Assembly: GCA_910584055.1 (NCBI GenBank)
Contig: CAJTZS010000003.1
Span: 1 to 64,000 of the forward strand
Origin: an uncultured Muribaculaceae bacterium
Lineage (GTDB): Bacteria; Bacteroidota; Bacteroidia; Bacteroidales; Muribaculaceae
Length of the DNA: 64,000 nucleotides
Reading direction: 5' to 3'
Shown piece after piece: positions 1 to 9,435 of this stretch. Numbering within the stretch: position 1 is the first letter of the stretch; each line of letters begins with the position of its first letter. The notes beneath the pieces are model-generated. The model was not told the DNA's origin and searched no databases. It saw only the letters and a program-made list of their open reading frames with translations. The position numbers and the translations under genes were made by a program.

Positions 1-24
1 TTGGTTCGAATCCGACAAGAGGCT
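1..24 (+). tRNA. 3' end of a tRNA (partial, identity not visible)
   Basis: The first bases form a T-arm (TTGG stem side, TTCGAAT loop, CCGAC stem side) followed by a 7-nt acceptor strand AAGAGGC and discriminator T. The 5' acceptor would therefore read GCCTCTT. CCA is not encoded. The anticodon lies outside the window, so the amino acid cannot be assigned. Confidence 0.75.
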
Positions 25-96
25 CGAAATGTTTTTCATAATTTTGTTTTGGCGGCGTGTTTTCTTTTGAGGGCATGCCGTTTTTTTGTAATCGAA

Positions 97-405
97 ATGC
101 TGATACATAACGCTACATTTATGGTTGATCCGCGACGTGGAGCGGAGTTTCTGGAATGGTTTGCGCCTTTGGCGCGGAAGGCAGGTCCGGAAGGGCGGTC
201 GCGCCTGTCGGTGATGCGTCAGGCCGGTGGTGAAGTTGCCGGAGAGGCGCAGGCTCTCAGCGTTGCTTTCCAAGGAGAATTCGAGACTATGGCGGAAATT
301 GAGGAGTGGACCGCGAAGCGGCTTCGTCCGCTTGTGGCGGCGTTCGAACGCCGGTTTGCCCCGGATGCGATGGTTTTCACTTCTGTGTTTGAGACAATTT
401 TTTGA
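97..405 (+). CDS. DUF4286 family protein
   Basis: A protein of about 102 residues starting MLIHNATFMVDP and ending in a hydrophobic VFTSVFETIF. This matches the small ferredoxin-like-fold DUF4286 family common in Bacteroidales, whose function is unknown. The reading frame is open upstream to position 1, but that part overlaps the tRNA 3' end, so the ATG at 97 is chosen; the ATG at 121 is an alternative. It lies just upstream of ruvC and points the same way, so the two are probably cotranscribed, an arrangement known in the order. No catalytic motif is visible. Confidence 0.75.
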   Translation: MLIHNATFMVDPRRGAEFLEWFAPLARKAGPEGRSRLSVMRQAGGEVAGEAQALSVAFQGEFETMAEIEEWTAKRLRPLVAAFERRFAPDAMVFTSVFETIF

Positions 406-410
406 GCTTT

Positions 411-456
411 AATGGGGCGGAATGGGGTGGAATATGGAAAATATGAAGGAATATGA
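411..456 (+). repeat. 10-nt periodic G-run array at the ruvC start
   Basis: Successive decamers read AATGGGGCGG, AATGGGGTGG, AATATGGAAA, ATATGAAGGA. The array covers the gap before ruvC and its first codons. Similar arrays occur at 14371-14413, 47991-48046 and 50232-50297, all G-rich on the plus strand. Confidence 0.6.
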
Positions 457-1021
457 GCGCGTGATCATGGGTATCGACCCCGGGACGAATGTCATGGGGT
501 ATGGGGTTCTCGGCGTGAACGGGAAGAAGGTGGAGGTTGTGGTGATGGGTGTGATTCAGCTCAGTAAATTTGAAAGCCATTACAAACGTTTGCACCGGAT
601 CTTCGTGAGGGTTACGGGGCTGGTGGAGCAATATCTGCCCGATGAACTTGCCATTGAGGCTCCGTTCTTCGGGAAGAACGTGCAGTCAATGCTTAAGCTC
701 GGCAGGGCACAGGGAGTGGCGATGGCGGCTGCCCTCAGCCGCGACATACCGATTGCGGAGTATGCCCCGCTTTCAATAAAACAGGCGGTGACCGGCTGCG
801 GCTCTGCCTCAAAGGAGCGTGTGGCGGAGATGTTGAAGCGGCTTTTGAATATTCCCGCAGAGAAAATGCCTCATCTGCTCGATGCCACGGATGCCCTTGC
901 GGCGGCGTTGACACACTTTTACGAAACCGGTAAGCCTCAGATTGCTAAAGGCCCGAAATCCTGGGCAGATTTTATTGCGAAAAATCCGGGACGGATTGCG
1001 CCGCGGAAAGGGGGCGTGTAA
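434..1021 (+). CDS. ruvC: Crossover junction endodeoxyribonuclease RuvC
   Basis: RuvC resolves Holliday junctions made during recombination, working with RuvAB in the cytoplasm. The RNase H-like fold is recognisable: first catalytic Asp in GIDPGTNVMGYG, catalytic Glu in LAIEAPFFGKNV, and the C-terminal acidic pair in HLLDATDALAAALTH. The length of about 195 residues is normal for the family. In-frame ATG codons at 422, 434 and 443 are all possible; 434 or 443 puts few residues before the first strand. The start region lies inside a G-run decamer array (411-456). It follows the DUF4286 gene by about 28 bases. Confidence 0.93.
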   Translation: MENMKEYERVIMGIDPGTNVMGYGVLGVNGKKVEVVVMGVIQLSKFESHYKRLHRIFVRVTGLVEQYLPDELAIEAPFFGKNVQSMLKLGRAQGVAMAAALSRDIPIAEYAPLSIKQAVTGCGSASKERVAEMLKRLLNIPAEKMPHLLDATDALAAALTHFYETGKPQIAKGPKSWADFIAKNPGRIAPRKGGV

Positions 1022-1075
1022 CCGGATTGTGCTAAACAAAACGCGCTAAAATTTCATTTATATTAAATAAAGGAG

Positions 1076-1083
1076 TATATTTG
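1076..1083 (+). promoter_or_regulatory. Putative -7 box of the deoC promoter
   Basis: TATATTTG fits the Bacteroidetes TAnnTTTG -7 consensus and lies 40 bases before the deoC ATG. No good TTG -33 element sits 19-21 bases upstream, so this rests on the -7 box alone. Confidence 0.45.
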
Positions 1084-1122
1084 CAAGTTAGAAGTAATTA
1101 CACCATATAACCAACATATATT

Positions 1123-2001
1123 ATGGATAGATACCAGAAAACACTTGCCGACAGCAAGGTCATTGAGAATGACGAGGTTGTGGCATCGGAAGTTAAGAAG
1201 ATAGTTGAAGAATCCGGGAAGTATGCCACTCCGGAGGTATACCAGTTTCTTTTCAGTTCGATAGATTTGACAACTTTAAGCACTGAAGACAGTGTGCGAA
1301 GCGTGTCGAAGTTTACGCAGCGTGTGAATGATTTTGACAATGATTATCCTCAGTTCAAGAATGTTGCCGCAATCTGTGTTTACAGCAATTTTGCGGAAGT
1401 CGTGAAAGCCAATCTTGATGTGGAAGGTGTGGATATCGCTGTTGTGGCAGGAGGATTCCCTTCGAGTCAGACGTTCGATGCAGTAAAGGTAGCTGATGTT
1501 GCGATGGCTGTGGAAGGTGGTGCAAACGAGGTTGACATTGTGATGAATGTTGGTAAATTCCTTGATGAGAATTATGAGGATTTATGCGATGAAATCATTG
1601 AACTCAAGCATACTGCACGCGATGCCAAACTGAAAGTTATCCTTGAGACAGGCTGTCTTAAGACTGCTGCCAATATAAAGAAAGCTTCGATTCTTTCAAT
1701 GTATAGCGGAGCGGATTTTATCAAGACCTCTACCGGCAAGATTTATACCGGTGCTTCTTTGGAGGCTGCATATGTGATGTGTCAGTGCATCAAGGAGTAT
1801 TATGATAAGACCGGTAACAAGGTTGGTTTCAAGGCAGCCGGAGGTGTGCGCACATCCGAGGAAGCTCTTCATTATTATGCTGTAGTCAAGGAAGTTCTCG
1901 GCGATGAATGGCTCAACCACGACTTGTTCCGTCTCGGGGCCAGCAGTCTTGCCAACAACCTGCTCTCGACAATGGTGGGAGAGGATGTGAAATATTTCTA
2001 A
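1123..2001 (+). CDS. deoC: Deoxyribose-phosphate aldolase
   Basis: DeoC cleaves 2-deoxyribose-5-phosphate to acetaldehyde and glyceraldehyde-3-phosphate, the last step in deoxynucleoside catabolism. The class I aldolase barrel is clear: the Schiff-base lysine lies in DFIKTSTGK and the second active-site lysine in VGFKAAGGVRTSEEA. The 292-residue length fits the longer Bacteroidales form, which has an N-terminal extension of about 60 residues. The gene ends 33 bases before a secreted EEP nuclease, and a nuclease/TonB cluster follows. That context suggests it handles deoxyribose released from scavenged DNA; this is inference from position. Confidence 0.95.
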   Translation: MDRYQKTLADSKVIENDEVVASEVKKIVEESGKYATPEVYQFLFSSIDLTTLSTEDSVRSVSKFTQRVNDFDNDYPQFKNVAAICVYSNFAEVVKANLDVEGVDIAVVAGGFPSSQTFDAVKVADVAMAVEGGANEVDIVMNVGKFLDENYEDLCDEIIELKHTARDAKLKVILETGCLKTAANIKKASILSMYSGADFIKTSTGKIYTGASLEAAYVMCQCIKEYYDKTGNKVGFKAAGGVRTSEEALHYYAVVKEVLGDEWLNHDLFRLGASSLANNLLSTMVGEDVKYF

Positions 2002-2034
2002 ATACAGGATAGATTCATTTCCATATAGATTCAG

Positions 2035-3093
2035 ATGAAATTACATAGACTGTCAGCATTGGCGCTGACACTCCTTATCGGAGTGTCAGCGTGTCTGTGC
2101 GTTAACGCACAGACACGTAAGCAATACCGCACCTTCGGTGTCGCTTTTTATAATCTTGAGAACCTTTTCGATACCATAAATAACAACGGCAAATACGATA
2201 AAGAGTTTTCACCCTCCGGTTCATACCGTTGGGACGGTAAGAAATATTGGTCGAAGATAAAGAATATCTCCTATGCGATCTCGCAGATGACGACTAAGAC
2301 CACTCCGATCGGTCCAGCTGTCATAGGCGTAAGCGAGATTGAGAACATAACCGTGCTGGAGGATCTGGTCAAGGCGGACGCCATCAAAGACTGGAACCTA
2401 CAGATATGCCACCACGATTCTCCCGATGCGCGAGGCGTGGACGTTGGCCTTCTCTATAATCCGAAGCTTTTCCGGGTTATAAATGTCACTAACCACCGGT
2501 TGGTGGTTCCGGAGCTGCCGAAGTTCAAGACCCGAGACCAGATGTGTGTCGTAGGTCTCATGGGTGGTCGCCGCATTGCCATTATCGTGAATCACTGGCC
2601 GAGCCGCCGTGGAGGCGAGAAGGAGAGCAGCTGGCTGCGCGAGGCCGCGGCATCCCTCAGCCGTTCGATAGCCGACTCCCTCTATAAGATCGACCCGAAG
2701 ATGGGTGTAGTCGTGATGGGAGACCTTAACGATGACCCACATAACAAAAGCGTTGCAGAGACGCTTGGTGCAGTGAAGAAGATAGAGAACACTCCTGAAG
2801 GAGGTTTCTTCAATCCTTTCTGGGAAAAACTCGACAAAGGTATCGGATCATATATTTATCGTGGCAGCTGGGATCTTTTCGACCAGATAATAGTCAACAA
2901 GAATCTTGTTGACGGCGCATGCGGTCTGAAGTATTATGGAGCGGAGGTGCTCAACAAGCAGTTCCTGCTCCAGAGCGATGGCCAATATCGAGGATATCCT
3001 CACCGCACATTCTCCAGCGGCGCATGGACCAATGGCTTCTCCGACCACCTTCCTACGGAGATATTCCTCGTGCAGGAAGTTGTGAGACAATGA
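2035..3093 (+). CDS. Secreted endonuclease/exonuclease/phosphatase family protein
   Basis: A 352-residue protein with a signal peptide (about residues 1-25, ending VNAQT) and an EEP (DNase I-like) metal-dependent phosphodiesterase fold. Family motifs are FYNLENLFD at the first strand, a metal-binding Glu in VSEIENI, NHWPSRRGG, the catalytic D-x-N in MGDLNDDP and the terminal Asp-His in FSDHLPTEIF. Members cleave DNA, RNA, nucleotides or phosphoesters, so the exact substrate is open. It starts 34 bases after deoC and 36 bases before a TonB receptor, suggesting one transcript. A periplasmic or extracellular nuclease is the best reading given the endonuclease I genes downstream. Confidence 0.85.
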   Translation: MKLHRLSALALTLLIGVSACLCVNAQTRKQYRTFGVAFYNLENLFDTINNNGKYDKEFSPSGSYRWDGKKYWSKIKNISYAISQMTTKTTPIGPAVIGVSEIENITVLEDLVKADAIKDWNLQICHHDSPDARGVDVGLLYNPKLFRVINVTNHRLVVPELPKFKTRDQMCVVGLMGGRRIAIIVNHWPSRRGGEKESSWLREAAASLSRSIADSLYKIDPKMGVVVMGDLNDDPHNKSVAETLGAVKKIENTPEGGFFNPFWEKLDKGIGSYIYRGSWDLFDQIIVNKNLVDGACGLKYYGAEVLNKQFLLQSDGQYRGYPHRTFSSGAWTNGFSDHLPTEIFLVQEVVRQ

Positions 3094-3128
3094 AATGACA
3101 ATAACCAAAACAAGACTTTTATAATATT

Positions 3129-5948
3129 ATGCGAATTAAATTATCATTGCTAATGCTGCTGTGTATGGCATTTCCGTCGCTTGCCGCAACGGGTCTTACC
3201 GGCACATTGGTAGATGCCCGCACGGGAAAGGCTGTCGGCGATGCCAACATTCTCCTGCGCGACCAGGCAATTTTTGTGACAAGCGGTTCCGACGGTACAT
3301 TCACCATATCGAATGCAGCTCCCGGAACAGATGTTCTTCAGATCATCGCGTATGGCTATGCCGATGTCTATCAGGATGTCAAGATTGTTGACGGACTGGT
3401 GAAGAACATAGGTGAAATAAAGCTTGACCCTTCGGGTTTCGATGGCGCTATGCTCGACAGCGAGGATTTCCTTTTCGATGAGGAACAGATGCTGGACGAC
3501 GAAGACATGGGTCAGAGTGTCGGCACCATCCAGGGTGCTACCGACGACATCTATTATCAGGCATCGAACTATGATTTCTCGATCGCCCGTTTCCGCTGGC
3601 GCGGTTATGACAACAACTGGAACACAGGCTACATCAACGGCATCAACTTCAACGACGCCATGCGCGGCCGTTTCAATTTCTCCGGACTCGGTGGCATGAC
3701 CTCCGGTGCATTCCGTAACCGCACCACCGACATAGGTATGGAAGCAGCCCCGTTCGGATTCGGCAATATCGGCGGTGCAAACAACTTCACCACCTATGCA
3801 TCGGAGTATGCCCCCGGTTTCAGGGGTAACCTTTCCTACACCAATTCCAGCTATATGCTCCGTGCGATGTTGCAGTATTCCACCGGACTCAACTCCAAGG
3901 GATGGGCATTCTCCGCCAACATAATAGGCCGCTATGCCCCCGAAGGTGTGATCGAAGGCACGTTCTATAACTCAATCGGTCTTCAGTTCAGCCTTCAGAA
4001 GGTTTTCAACGACCAGCATTCACTCAACCTATCCGCATGGGCAGCCCCCACGCAGCGTGCGACAAACTCCGCCGCCACCCAGGAGGCTTACGACCTTGCA
4101 GGCTCGAACCTCTATAATCCATCATGGGGTTATCTTGACGGAAAGAAAAAAGCTTCCCGAATTGTGGAATCCGTTGACCCTTCCGTGATTCTGAACTGGG
4201 TATGGAAACCCAAGATGGGAACCAAACTCAATACCGGTATAGCTTTCCGCAGCAACCGTTACAGCAGTTCGGCGCTCAACTGGTATCAGACAGCCGATCC
4301 CCGTCCTGACTATTACCGTTATCTCCCATCTTATTACCTTCCTGACGCAAGCATAGAATTCACCGATCCTGCGCTTTACGCAGCCCAGGTGGAAGCTTAT
4401 CAGAACCAGATTGAATGGTGGGGAGGCGACAAGGCTCACCGTCAGATCGATTGGAACCGCCTTTATCAGACCAACCTCCTGAACCGCGAGCAATATGACC
4501 GCGACCCCTCTTTGGTGGGCCAGTCGAGCTATATCCTCGAGAACCGTCATTCAAACCTCACTTCCTGGATGCTCAATTCATATCTCGACCACCGCATCAA
4601 CGACAACATGACCCTCCAGGGCGGTCTGAGCCTGAACTATAGCGACGGCCATTATTACAAGACCGTGCGCGACCTGCTCGGCGGTGAGTTCTGGCGCGAC
4701 GTCGACAACTTCTCCGAGCGTGACTTCGCCGGAAATCCGGAGATAATGCAGAACGATATGCGCAACCCCAACCGCCGCGTTTACAAAGGCGACGTATTCG
4801 GTTATGACTACAACATTCGCAGCATCAACGCCCGCGCATGGTTGCAGAACCAAATCACCACCGCCCACTGGAACGTGAACTACGGCCTCGAAGTCAGCTT
4901 CACCGATTTCGTGCGCCACGGTAACATGCAGAACGGCCGCGCCCCCGAGAACTCACTCGGCACCGGCAAGCACCATTCATTCGACAACGCAGCCCTGAAG
5001 GCAGGCGCAACCTACAAGCTCGACGGCCGTAACTACTTCACGGCTCACGTGTCTTACGGCTCTCGCGCCCCGATGCCCGATTACAGCTACGTATCGCCGC
5101 GTACTAAAGACACTTCCGTGCAGGGTCTCAAATCTGAACGCTTCTTCTCCGCCGACCTCTCTTATACATGGAATTACAACCGCTTCCGCGGGACGGTCAC
5201 CGGTTTCTACACGAGGATGTGGGACGGTATCGTACGATCCGGTTTCTACGACTATCAGCTCAACACGTTCATGAACTATTCCATGTCGGGAATGGAGACT
5301 GAATACAAGGGTATAGAGCTTGGTATGGAATACAAGATACTCAGCAACCTTTCGATTTCCGCAGCCGGGACATTCTCGCGCAATACATATGAGAACAACC
5401 CTCTGGGCGTGCGCAGTTACGAGAACGGTTCTCAGGAAGACGTGACCCGTCGCGTATATCTCAAGAACTATCATATCGGAGGAACTCCGCAGCAGGCTTA
5501 CACCATCGGCCTTAACTATAATATCAACCAATGGTTCTTCGAAGTGAACGGTCAATGGTTTGGCGACAACTGGATCGCCCTTTCTCCGGCCCGCCACGAA
5601 GAGATGCCCGGACTCTGGAAAGTTTGTACCCCTTCTCATGAACAAAAAGAGATGGGTATCACGTCTGATATGATTTACAGACAGAAGCAGGCTGAGATAT
5701 CCCATCAGGATAAACTTAACTCGGAATGGGTGATGAACCTTTCGATCGGTAAGATTATTTATACTAAGTTCGGTTCGGTCAATTTCAACCTCAGCGTCAA
5801 CAATCTTCTTAATAATCGGAACATACAGACCGGTGGATATCAAGAAGGTAAGTTCGACTATACAGACTATAACGTGAACAAGTTCCCAAACAAGATTTAT
5901 TATGCCCAGGGCATACGTGTTTTCTTCAATGTGGGAATCAGATTCTAA
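3129..5948 (+). CDS. TonB-dependent receptor with N-terminal carboxypeptidase-like regulatory domain
   Basis: An outer-membrane active transporter of 939 residues. A signal peptide (1-19) is followed by a CarboxypepD_reg-like beta-sandwich (about 22-100), then an unusual very acidic stretch (about 107-127, DSEDFLFDEEQMLDDED), a plug domain and a beta-barrel ending FFNVGIRF with terminal Phe. The domain order differs from SusC: there is no VVVGYG motif and no SusD partner. Lipoproteins with OB-like domains and nucleases follow immediately. I infer import of a nuclease product such as oligonucleotides. The substrate cannot be read from sequence. Confidence 0.88.
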   Translation: MRIKLSLLMLLCMAFPSLAATGLTGTLVDARTGKAVGDANILLRDQAIFVTSGSDGTFTISNAAPGTDVLQIIAYGYADVYQDVKIVDGLVKNIGEIKLDPSGFDGAMLDSEDFLFDEEQMLDDEDMGQSVGTIQGATDDIYYQASNYDFSIARFRWRGYDNNWNTGYINGINFNDAMRGRFNFSGLGGMTSGAFRNRTTDIGMEAAPFGFGNIGGANNFTTYASEYAPGFRGNLSYTNSSYMLRAMLQYSTGLNSKGWAFSANIIGRYAPEGVIEGTFYNSIGLQFSLQKVFNDQHSLNLSAWAAPTQRATNSAATQEAYDLAGSNLYNPSWGYLDGKKKASRIVESVDPSVILNWVWKPKMGTKLNTGIAFRSNRYSSSALNWYQTADPRPDYYRYLPSYYLPDASIEFTDPALYAAQVEAYQNQIEWWGGDKAHRQIDWNRLYQTNLLNREQYDRDPSLVGQSSYILENRHSNLTSWMLNSYLDHRINDNMTLQGGLSLNYSDGHYYKTVRDLLGGEFWRDVDNFSERDFAGNPEIMQNDMRNPNRRVYKGDVFGYDYNIRSINARAWLQNQITTAHWNVNYGLEVSFTDFVRHGNMQNGRAPENSLGTGKHHSFDNAALKAGATYKLDGRNYFTAHVSYGSRAPMPDYSYVSPRTKDTSVQGLKSERFFSADLSYTWNYNRFRGTVTGFYTRMWDGIVRSGFYDYQLNTFMNYSMSGMETEYKGIELGMEYKILSNLSISAAGTFSRNTYENNPLGVRSYENGSQEDVTRRVYLKNYHIGGTPQQAYTIGLNYNINQWFFEVNGQWFGDNWIALSPARHEEMPGLWKVCTPSHEQKEMGITSDMIYRQKQAEISHQDKLNSEWVMNLSIGKIIYTKFGSVNFNLSVNNLLNNRNIQTGGYQEGKFDYTDYNVNKFPNKIYYAQGIRVFFNVGIRF

Positions 5949-6004
5949 TTAGGAATTAGGAATGTGGAGTGCTCAAGGCATGACACATATTAATAATTAA
6001 GATA

Positions 6005-7042
6005 ATGAAAAATATAAAGATAATATTTTCGATGCTTGTTCTGATGGCCATGGGTCTCGGATCATGTAACGAGGATTTGGCAGAACCCCCTGTAAATAAT
6101 CCCGGCATTCATTATGGGGTTTGGGATGATCCGATGTCTGTATATCAGGTAAGTCTTGGTGCAGAGGCAGAAGGGTATGATGCTGTTTGGGTGACAGGAT
6201 ATATAGTTGGATGTGTAAACACAGGTATATCGAATACTTGCTCTGAAAAAACAGCTGATTTTACAGTCCCTGCACCAGTGAATACAAACATTCTCATGGC
6301 CGGCACTCCCGATGAGACAGATTGGAGCAAGTGCATTACAGTTCAGTTGCCTTCAGGAAATGTCCGCAATGCATTGAATATGACAATTGCCGAAAATAAA
6401 GGGAGGCAAGTCACGATTTTAGGTACTACCGGTGCTAAATACTGCTCTGTGTATGGAGTTAAGGGCGTGTCCGCTTATGTATGGGGAGATAAGGGAGATC
6501 CTTCGATAGATATAGTGTCTAAGCCCGTCATCAAACCTACGCCCGGTGACGGCACTGTGGTCTACGAATCTCTTGAAAACACACTAACCGCGATACCTGC
6601 TGACTGGACTATCGAGAATGTAAAGCTTCCGGAAGGAAAGACTGAAATATGGTCTTGGAAAGAGTACAACGGTAAAGGTTATCTCTACGCTACAGCTTTC
6701 GGTGCTACAGGAGATGGACTGGCATATGCTGTAACTCCGGTGATTGACCTTACGGGCTACACCGGCGCCTCGGCATCCTTCCGCCATGCTGCCAAATTCC
6801 AGACCACAATCAAGGAACTCTGCGGATTTGCCGTGCGCGAAGCCGGTACGACGGAGTGGACGGACGTTACCGTCCCCAACTGGCCGCCACTCGACAACAA
6901 ATGGACATGGGCAGACTCCGGAGAGATGGATATTTCAGCCTTCGCAGGGAAGAAAGTGCAGGTTGCATTCAAATATGGATGCTCGGCAGCCGGCGCAGAC
7001 TCTTGGGAGATCAATGACCTTAAAGTGACAGGCACAAAATAA
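6005..7042 (+). CDS. DUF6359 / choice-of-anchor-J lipoprotein
   Basis: A 345-residue lipoprotein: signal peptide with lipobox GLGSC (Cys about residue 21), a DUF6359 domain (about 35-165; includes AVWVTGYIVG and DETDWSKCITVQLP) and a C-terminal choice-of-anchor-J beta-sandwich (about 180-345). DUF6359 resembles the OB-like domains found with Bacteroidetes nucleases. The C-terminal domain is nearly the same as that of the next gene (shared WSWKEYNGKGYL, FRHAAKFQTTIK, KYGCSAAGAD), so one arose by duplication. It is probably surface exposed. A binding or accessory role with the neighbouring TonB receptor is inferred. Confidence 0.8.
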   Translation: MKNIKIIFSMLVLMAMGLGSCNEDLAEPPVNNPGIHYGVWDDPMSVYQVSLGAEAEGYDAVWVTGYIVGCVNTGISNTCSEKTADFTVPAPVNTNILMAGTPDETDWSKCITVQLPSGNVRNALNMTIAENKGRQVTILGTTGAKYCSVYGVKGVSAYVWGDKGDPSIDIVSKPVIKPTPGDGTVVYESLENTLTAIPADWTIENVKLPEGKTEIWSWKEYNGKGYLYATAFGATGDGLAYAVTPVIDLTGYTGASASFRHAAKFQTTIKELCGFAVREAGTTEWTDVTVPNWPPLDNKWTWADSGEMDISAFAGKKVQVAFKYGCSAAGADSWEINDLKVTGTK

Positions 7043-7063
7043 CCGCCATAAATTAAAAGAAAA

Positions 7064-9295
7064 ATGAAAATTTTAAAAACATTATATGTAGGGATGGCGA
7101 TGACGGCCGCGGCTGTTTCCTTAACCTCCTGTCAGGCCGACATGGACGCTCCCGCGCTGGAGGAGCCGAAGGCCACGATGGAAGCCAACACCACCATCTC
7201 CGAGTTAAAGACGGCGTTTGCCGACAAGACCGTGATGTGCCCGATGAAAGACGAGGCTGCGCAGACACCCTATATCATCCACGGACGCGTAGTGTCGAGC
7301 GATGCCACGGGCAATATCTATAAGTCTATCGTAATTCAGGATGAGACGGCGGCTATCGCCCTCTCCGTGAATCAAGGTTCAACTTATACCGACTATCGTA
7401 TCGGTCAGGACGTTGTGCTCAATGTCACCGGTCTATATATCGGTTATTATAACGGTCTTCAGCAGATCGGTTGGCTCGGTGACCCGTATGACGGACAGCC
7501 CCAGCTCGGATTCATGCCCTGGAGTTTCTTCCTCGAGCATTCCGAACTCAACGGCTTCCCGAATCCCGATGTAGAATATGTTGGCCAGAATGCCGCATGG
7601 CCTTCGGAGAATCCATATTGCGTCGTGACTTCATTCGGGCAGCTCCCGTCTGCAGGAGAGGAATTCCGCAACATGCAGAGCCAGCTCGTTGAATTCCGCA
7701 ACGTATATTTCGAGGAGGGTGGAAAGGAAACCTACGCTCCTTATCAGGAAAGCGTGAACCGCACATTGAAGGATGCCAACGGCGGCTCTATCATTGTCCG
7801 CACTTCCGGCTATTCGAATTTCTATAACGAGATGATTCCCGAGGGAACGGGTAACGTGCGAGGCATCCTCTCTTATTACGGGGATGCATGGCAACTTCTC
7901 CTTCGCGGTCTTGGCGATGTCATGATCACTGAGAAAGGTCAGAAGAACGATCCATACACCGTGGAAGAGGCTATGGAAGTCGAGAATCAAGGCGCTTCCG
8001 GTTGGGTTAAGGCTTACATCGTAGGCTCCGTGAAGGCAGGTGTGAACACCGTTACATCCAATGCTGACGTAATCTTCGGTGCAGAAGCCGAGATGGATAA
8101 CAATATACTTATCGCCGCATCCCCGGATGAGACCGACTGGACGAAATGTCTTGCCGTAGAGCTCCCGCAGGGTTCTGCATTCCGCGAATCAGTCAACTTG
8201 CTTGACAATCCCGGCGTGCTGAAGAAGTCGATTCTCGTGAGAGGTAACCTTGCTACGTTCCTCGGCATGCCCGGTGTCACCGGCAACGGCGGCACAGCCA
8301 GCGACGTAGAGGTTGAAGGCGTCACCATCGGTGGTGGCGACACCCCGACTCCCGGTCCGGAGGGTGAGATACCTGCCGGTGTCGGAACGCAGGAGAGTCC
8401 CTATAATGTTACTCAAATCAAGGCTGCCACGGCTGATGCCGCAGGAGTGTGGGTTGAAGGTTATGTCGTGGGTTATGCCGCTGACAAGACTTGGGACTCA
8501 GCGGTGTTTGGAACAACACCTTCTGACGGTGACAATTATAAGAATGCCACCAACGTAATCCTTTCCATGGTGGCTCCTCCGGCTGCGAATGCCTCAAATT
8601 CTGCACCTATAGGTTTGAAAAATACCGGTGATGTCAGAACGACACTCGGTATATCCAAGAATCCTTCAATCTATGGAGCACGAGTGAAAGTGAAAGGCGA
8701 CATGAAAAAGTATTTCGGCATGATGAGCGTAAGGGATGTCACCGAATATGTCATCGTTTCGGGCGGTGGCGACACTCCGACACCTCCTGAACCGCCAGTT
8801 GGAGATGAGACCACAATATATTCTTCCCTTGAGGCAAGTCTTACGGCAATACCTTCTGACTGGACGATTGACAATGTCACGCTTCCTTCAGGAAAGACAG
8901 AACTGTGGTCATGGAAAGAATACAACGGTAAAGGATATCTTAACGCTACAGGATATGGAGCTACAAGCGACGGCCTCGCATATGCCATAACCCCTCTGAT
9001 AGATCTCTCCGGTTATAAGAGTGCTAAAGTTTCGTTCCGTCATGCAGCGAAATTCCAGACTACAATCAAGGACTTATGTGGGTTGGTTGTCCGCGAAAAT
9101 GGTTCATCATCATGGACTGAGCTAACTATACCCACATGGCCTACAGCCGGCGCATGGACGTTTGTGGATTCGGGCGAGATGGATTTGACTGCTTTTGCCG
9201 GAAAGAAAATCCAGGTGGCGTTCAAATATGGCTGCTCGGCAGCCGGTGCAGACCAGTGGGAGATCAACGATCTTAAGATAACTGGAACAAAATAA
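7064..9295 (+). CDS. DUF5689 / tandem DUF6359 / choice-of-anchor-J lipoprotein
   Basis: A 743-residue multidomain lipoprotein with lipobox SLTSC (Cys about 23). Domains in order: DUF5689, an OB-like fold (about 40-280, with YIIHGRVVSSDATGNIYKS and DYRIGQDVVLNVTGLYIG); a first DUF6359 (about 297-425, DETDWTKCLAVELP); a second DUF6359 (about 447-575, GVWVEGYVVGY); and choice-of-anchor-J (about 585-743). Short Gly/Pro/Thr linkers (GGGDTPTPGPEGE; GGGDTPTPPEPP) separate the modules. It lies 21 bases after its paralogue and ends before a strong terminator. OB folds usually bind nucleic acid or oligosaccharide, so a surface nucleic-acid binding role is plausible but unproven. Confidence 0.8.
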   Translation: MKILKTLYVGMAMTAAAVSLTSCQADMDAPALEEPKATMEANTTISELKTAFADKTVMCPMKDEAAQTPYIIHGRVVSSDATGNIYKSIVIQDETAAIALSVNQGSTYTDYRIGQDVVLNVTGLYIGYYNGLQQIGWLGDPYDGQPQLGFMPWSFFLEHSELNGFPNPDVEYVGQNAAWPSENPYCVVTSFGQLPSAGEEFRNMQSQLVEFRNVYFEEGGKETYAPYQESVNRTLKDANGGSIIVRTSGYSNFYNEMIPEGTGNVRGILSYYGDAWQLLLRGLGDVMITEKGQKNDPYTVEEAMEVENQGASGWVKAYIVGSVKAGVNTVTSNADVIFGAEAEMDNNILIAASPDETDWTKCLAVELPQGSAFRESVNLLDNPGVLKKSILVRGNLATFLGMPGVTGNGGTASDVEVEGVTIGGGDTPTPGPEGEIPAGVGTQESPYNVTQIKAATADAAGVWVEGYVVGYAADKTWDSAVFGTTPSDGDNYKNATNVILSMVAPPAANASNSAPIGLKNTGDVRTTLGISKNPSIYGARVKVKGDMKKYFGMMSVRDVTEYVIVSGGGDTPTPPEPPVGDETTIYSSLEASLTAIPSDWTIDNVTLPSGKTELWSWKEYNGKGYLNATGYGATSDGLAYAITPLIDLSGYKSAKVSFRHAAKFQTTIKDLCGLVVRENGSSSWTELTIPTWPTAGAWTFVDSGEMDLTAFAGKKIQVAFKYGCSAAGADQWEINDLKITGTK

Positions 9296-9317
9296 GAAAT
9301 AAAATAATAGATTTATT

Positions 9318-9358
9318 CAGAGGGCTGTAGTCATTTGATTTCAGCCCTCTGTTGTTTT
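9318..9358 (+). terminator. Rho-independent terminator
   Basis: A perfect 10-bp stem, CAGAGGGCTG paired with CAGCCCTCTG, with a 14-nt loop and TTGTTTT after it. It ends the deoC/EEP/TonB/lipoprotein transcript 23 bases after the last stop codon. Confidence 0.8.
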
Positions 9359-9435
9359 AAAACATTAACAAATTTTCAAAATAAAAAAGGATTTTAGCGT
9401 TATATATTGTTGAGACTATAAAGACCATATTGCTG

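Noticed and set aside
1..96. Upstream open extension of the DUF4286 frame starting at a TTG at position 1
   Set aside because: It overlaps the tRNA 3' end and adds residues unlike the family; the ATG at 97 fits.
4977..5843. 288-codon open frame antisense to the TonB receptor
   Set aside because: It lies fully inside a recognised gene with no independent start signals or recognisable domain.
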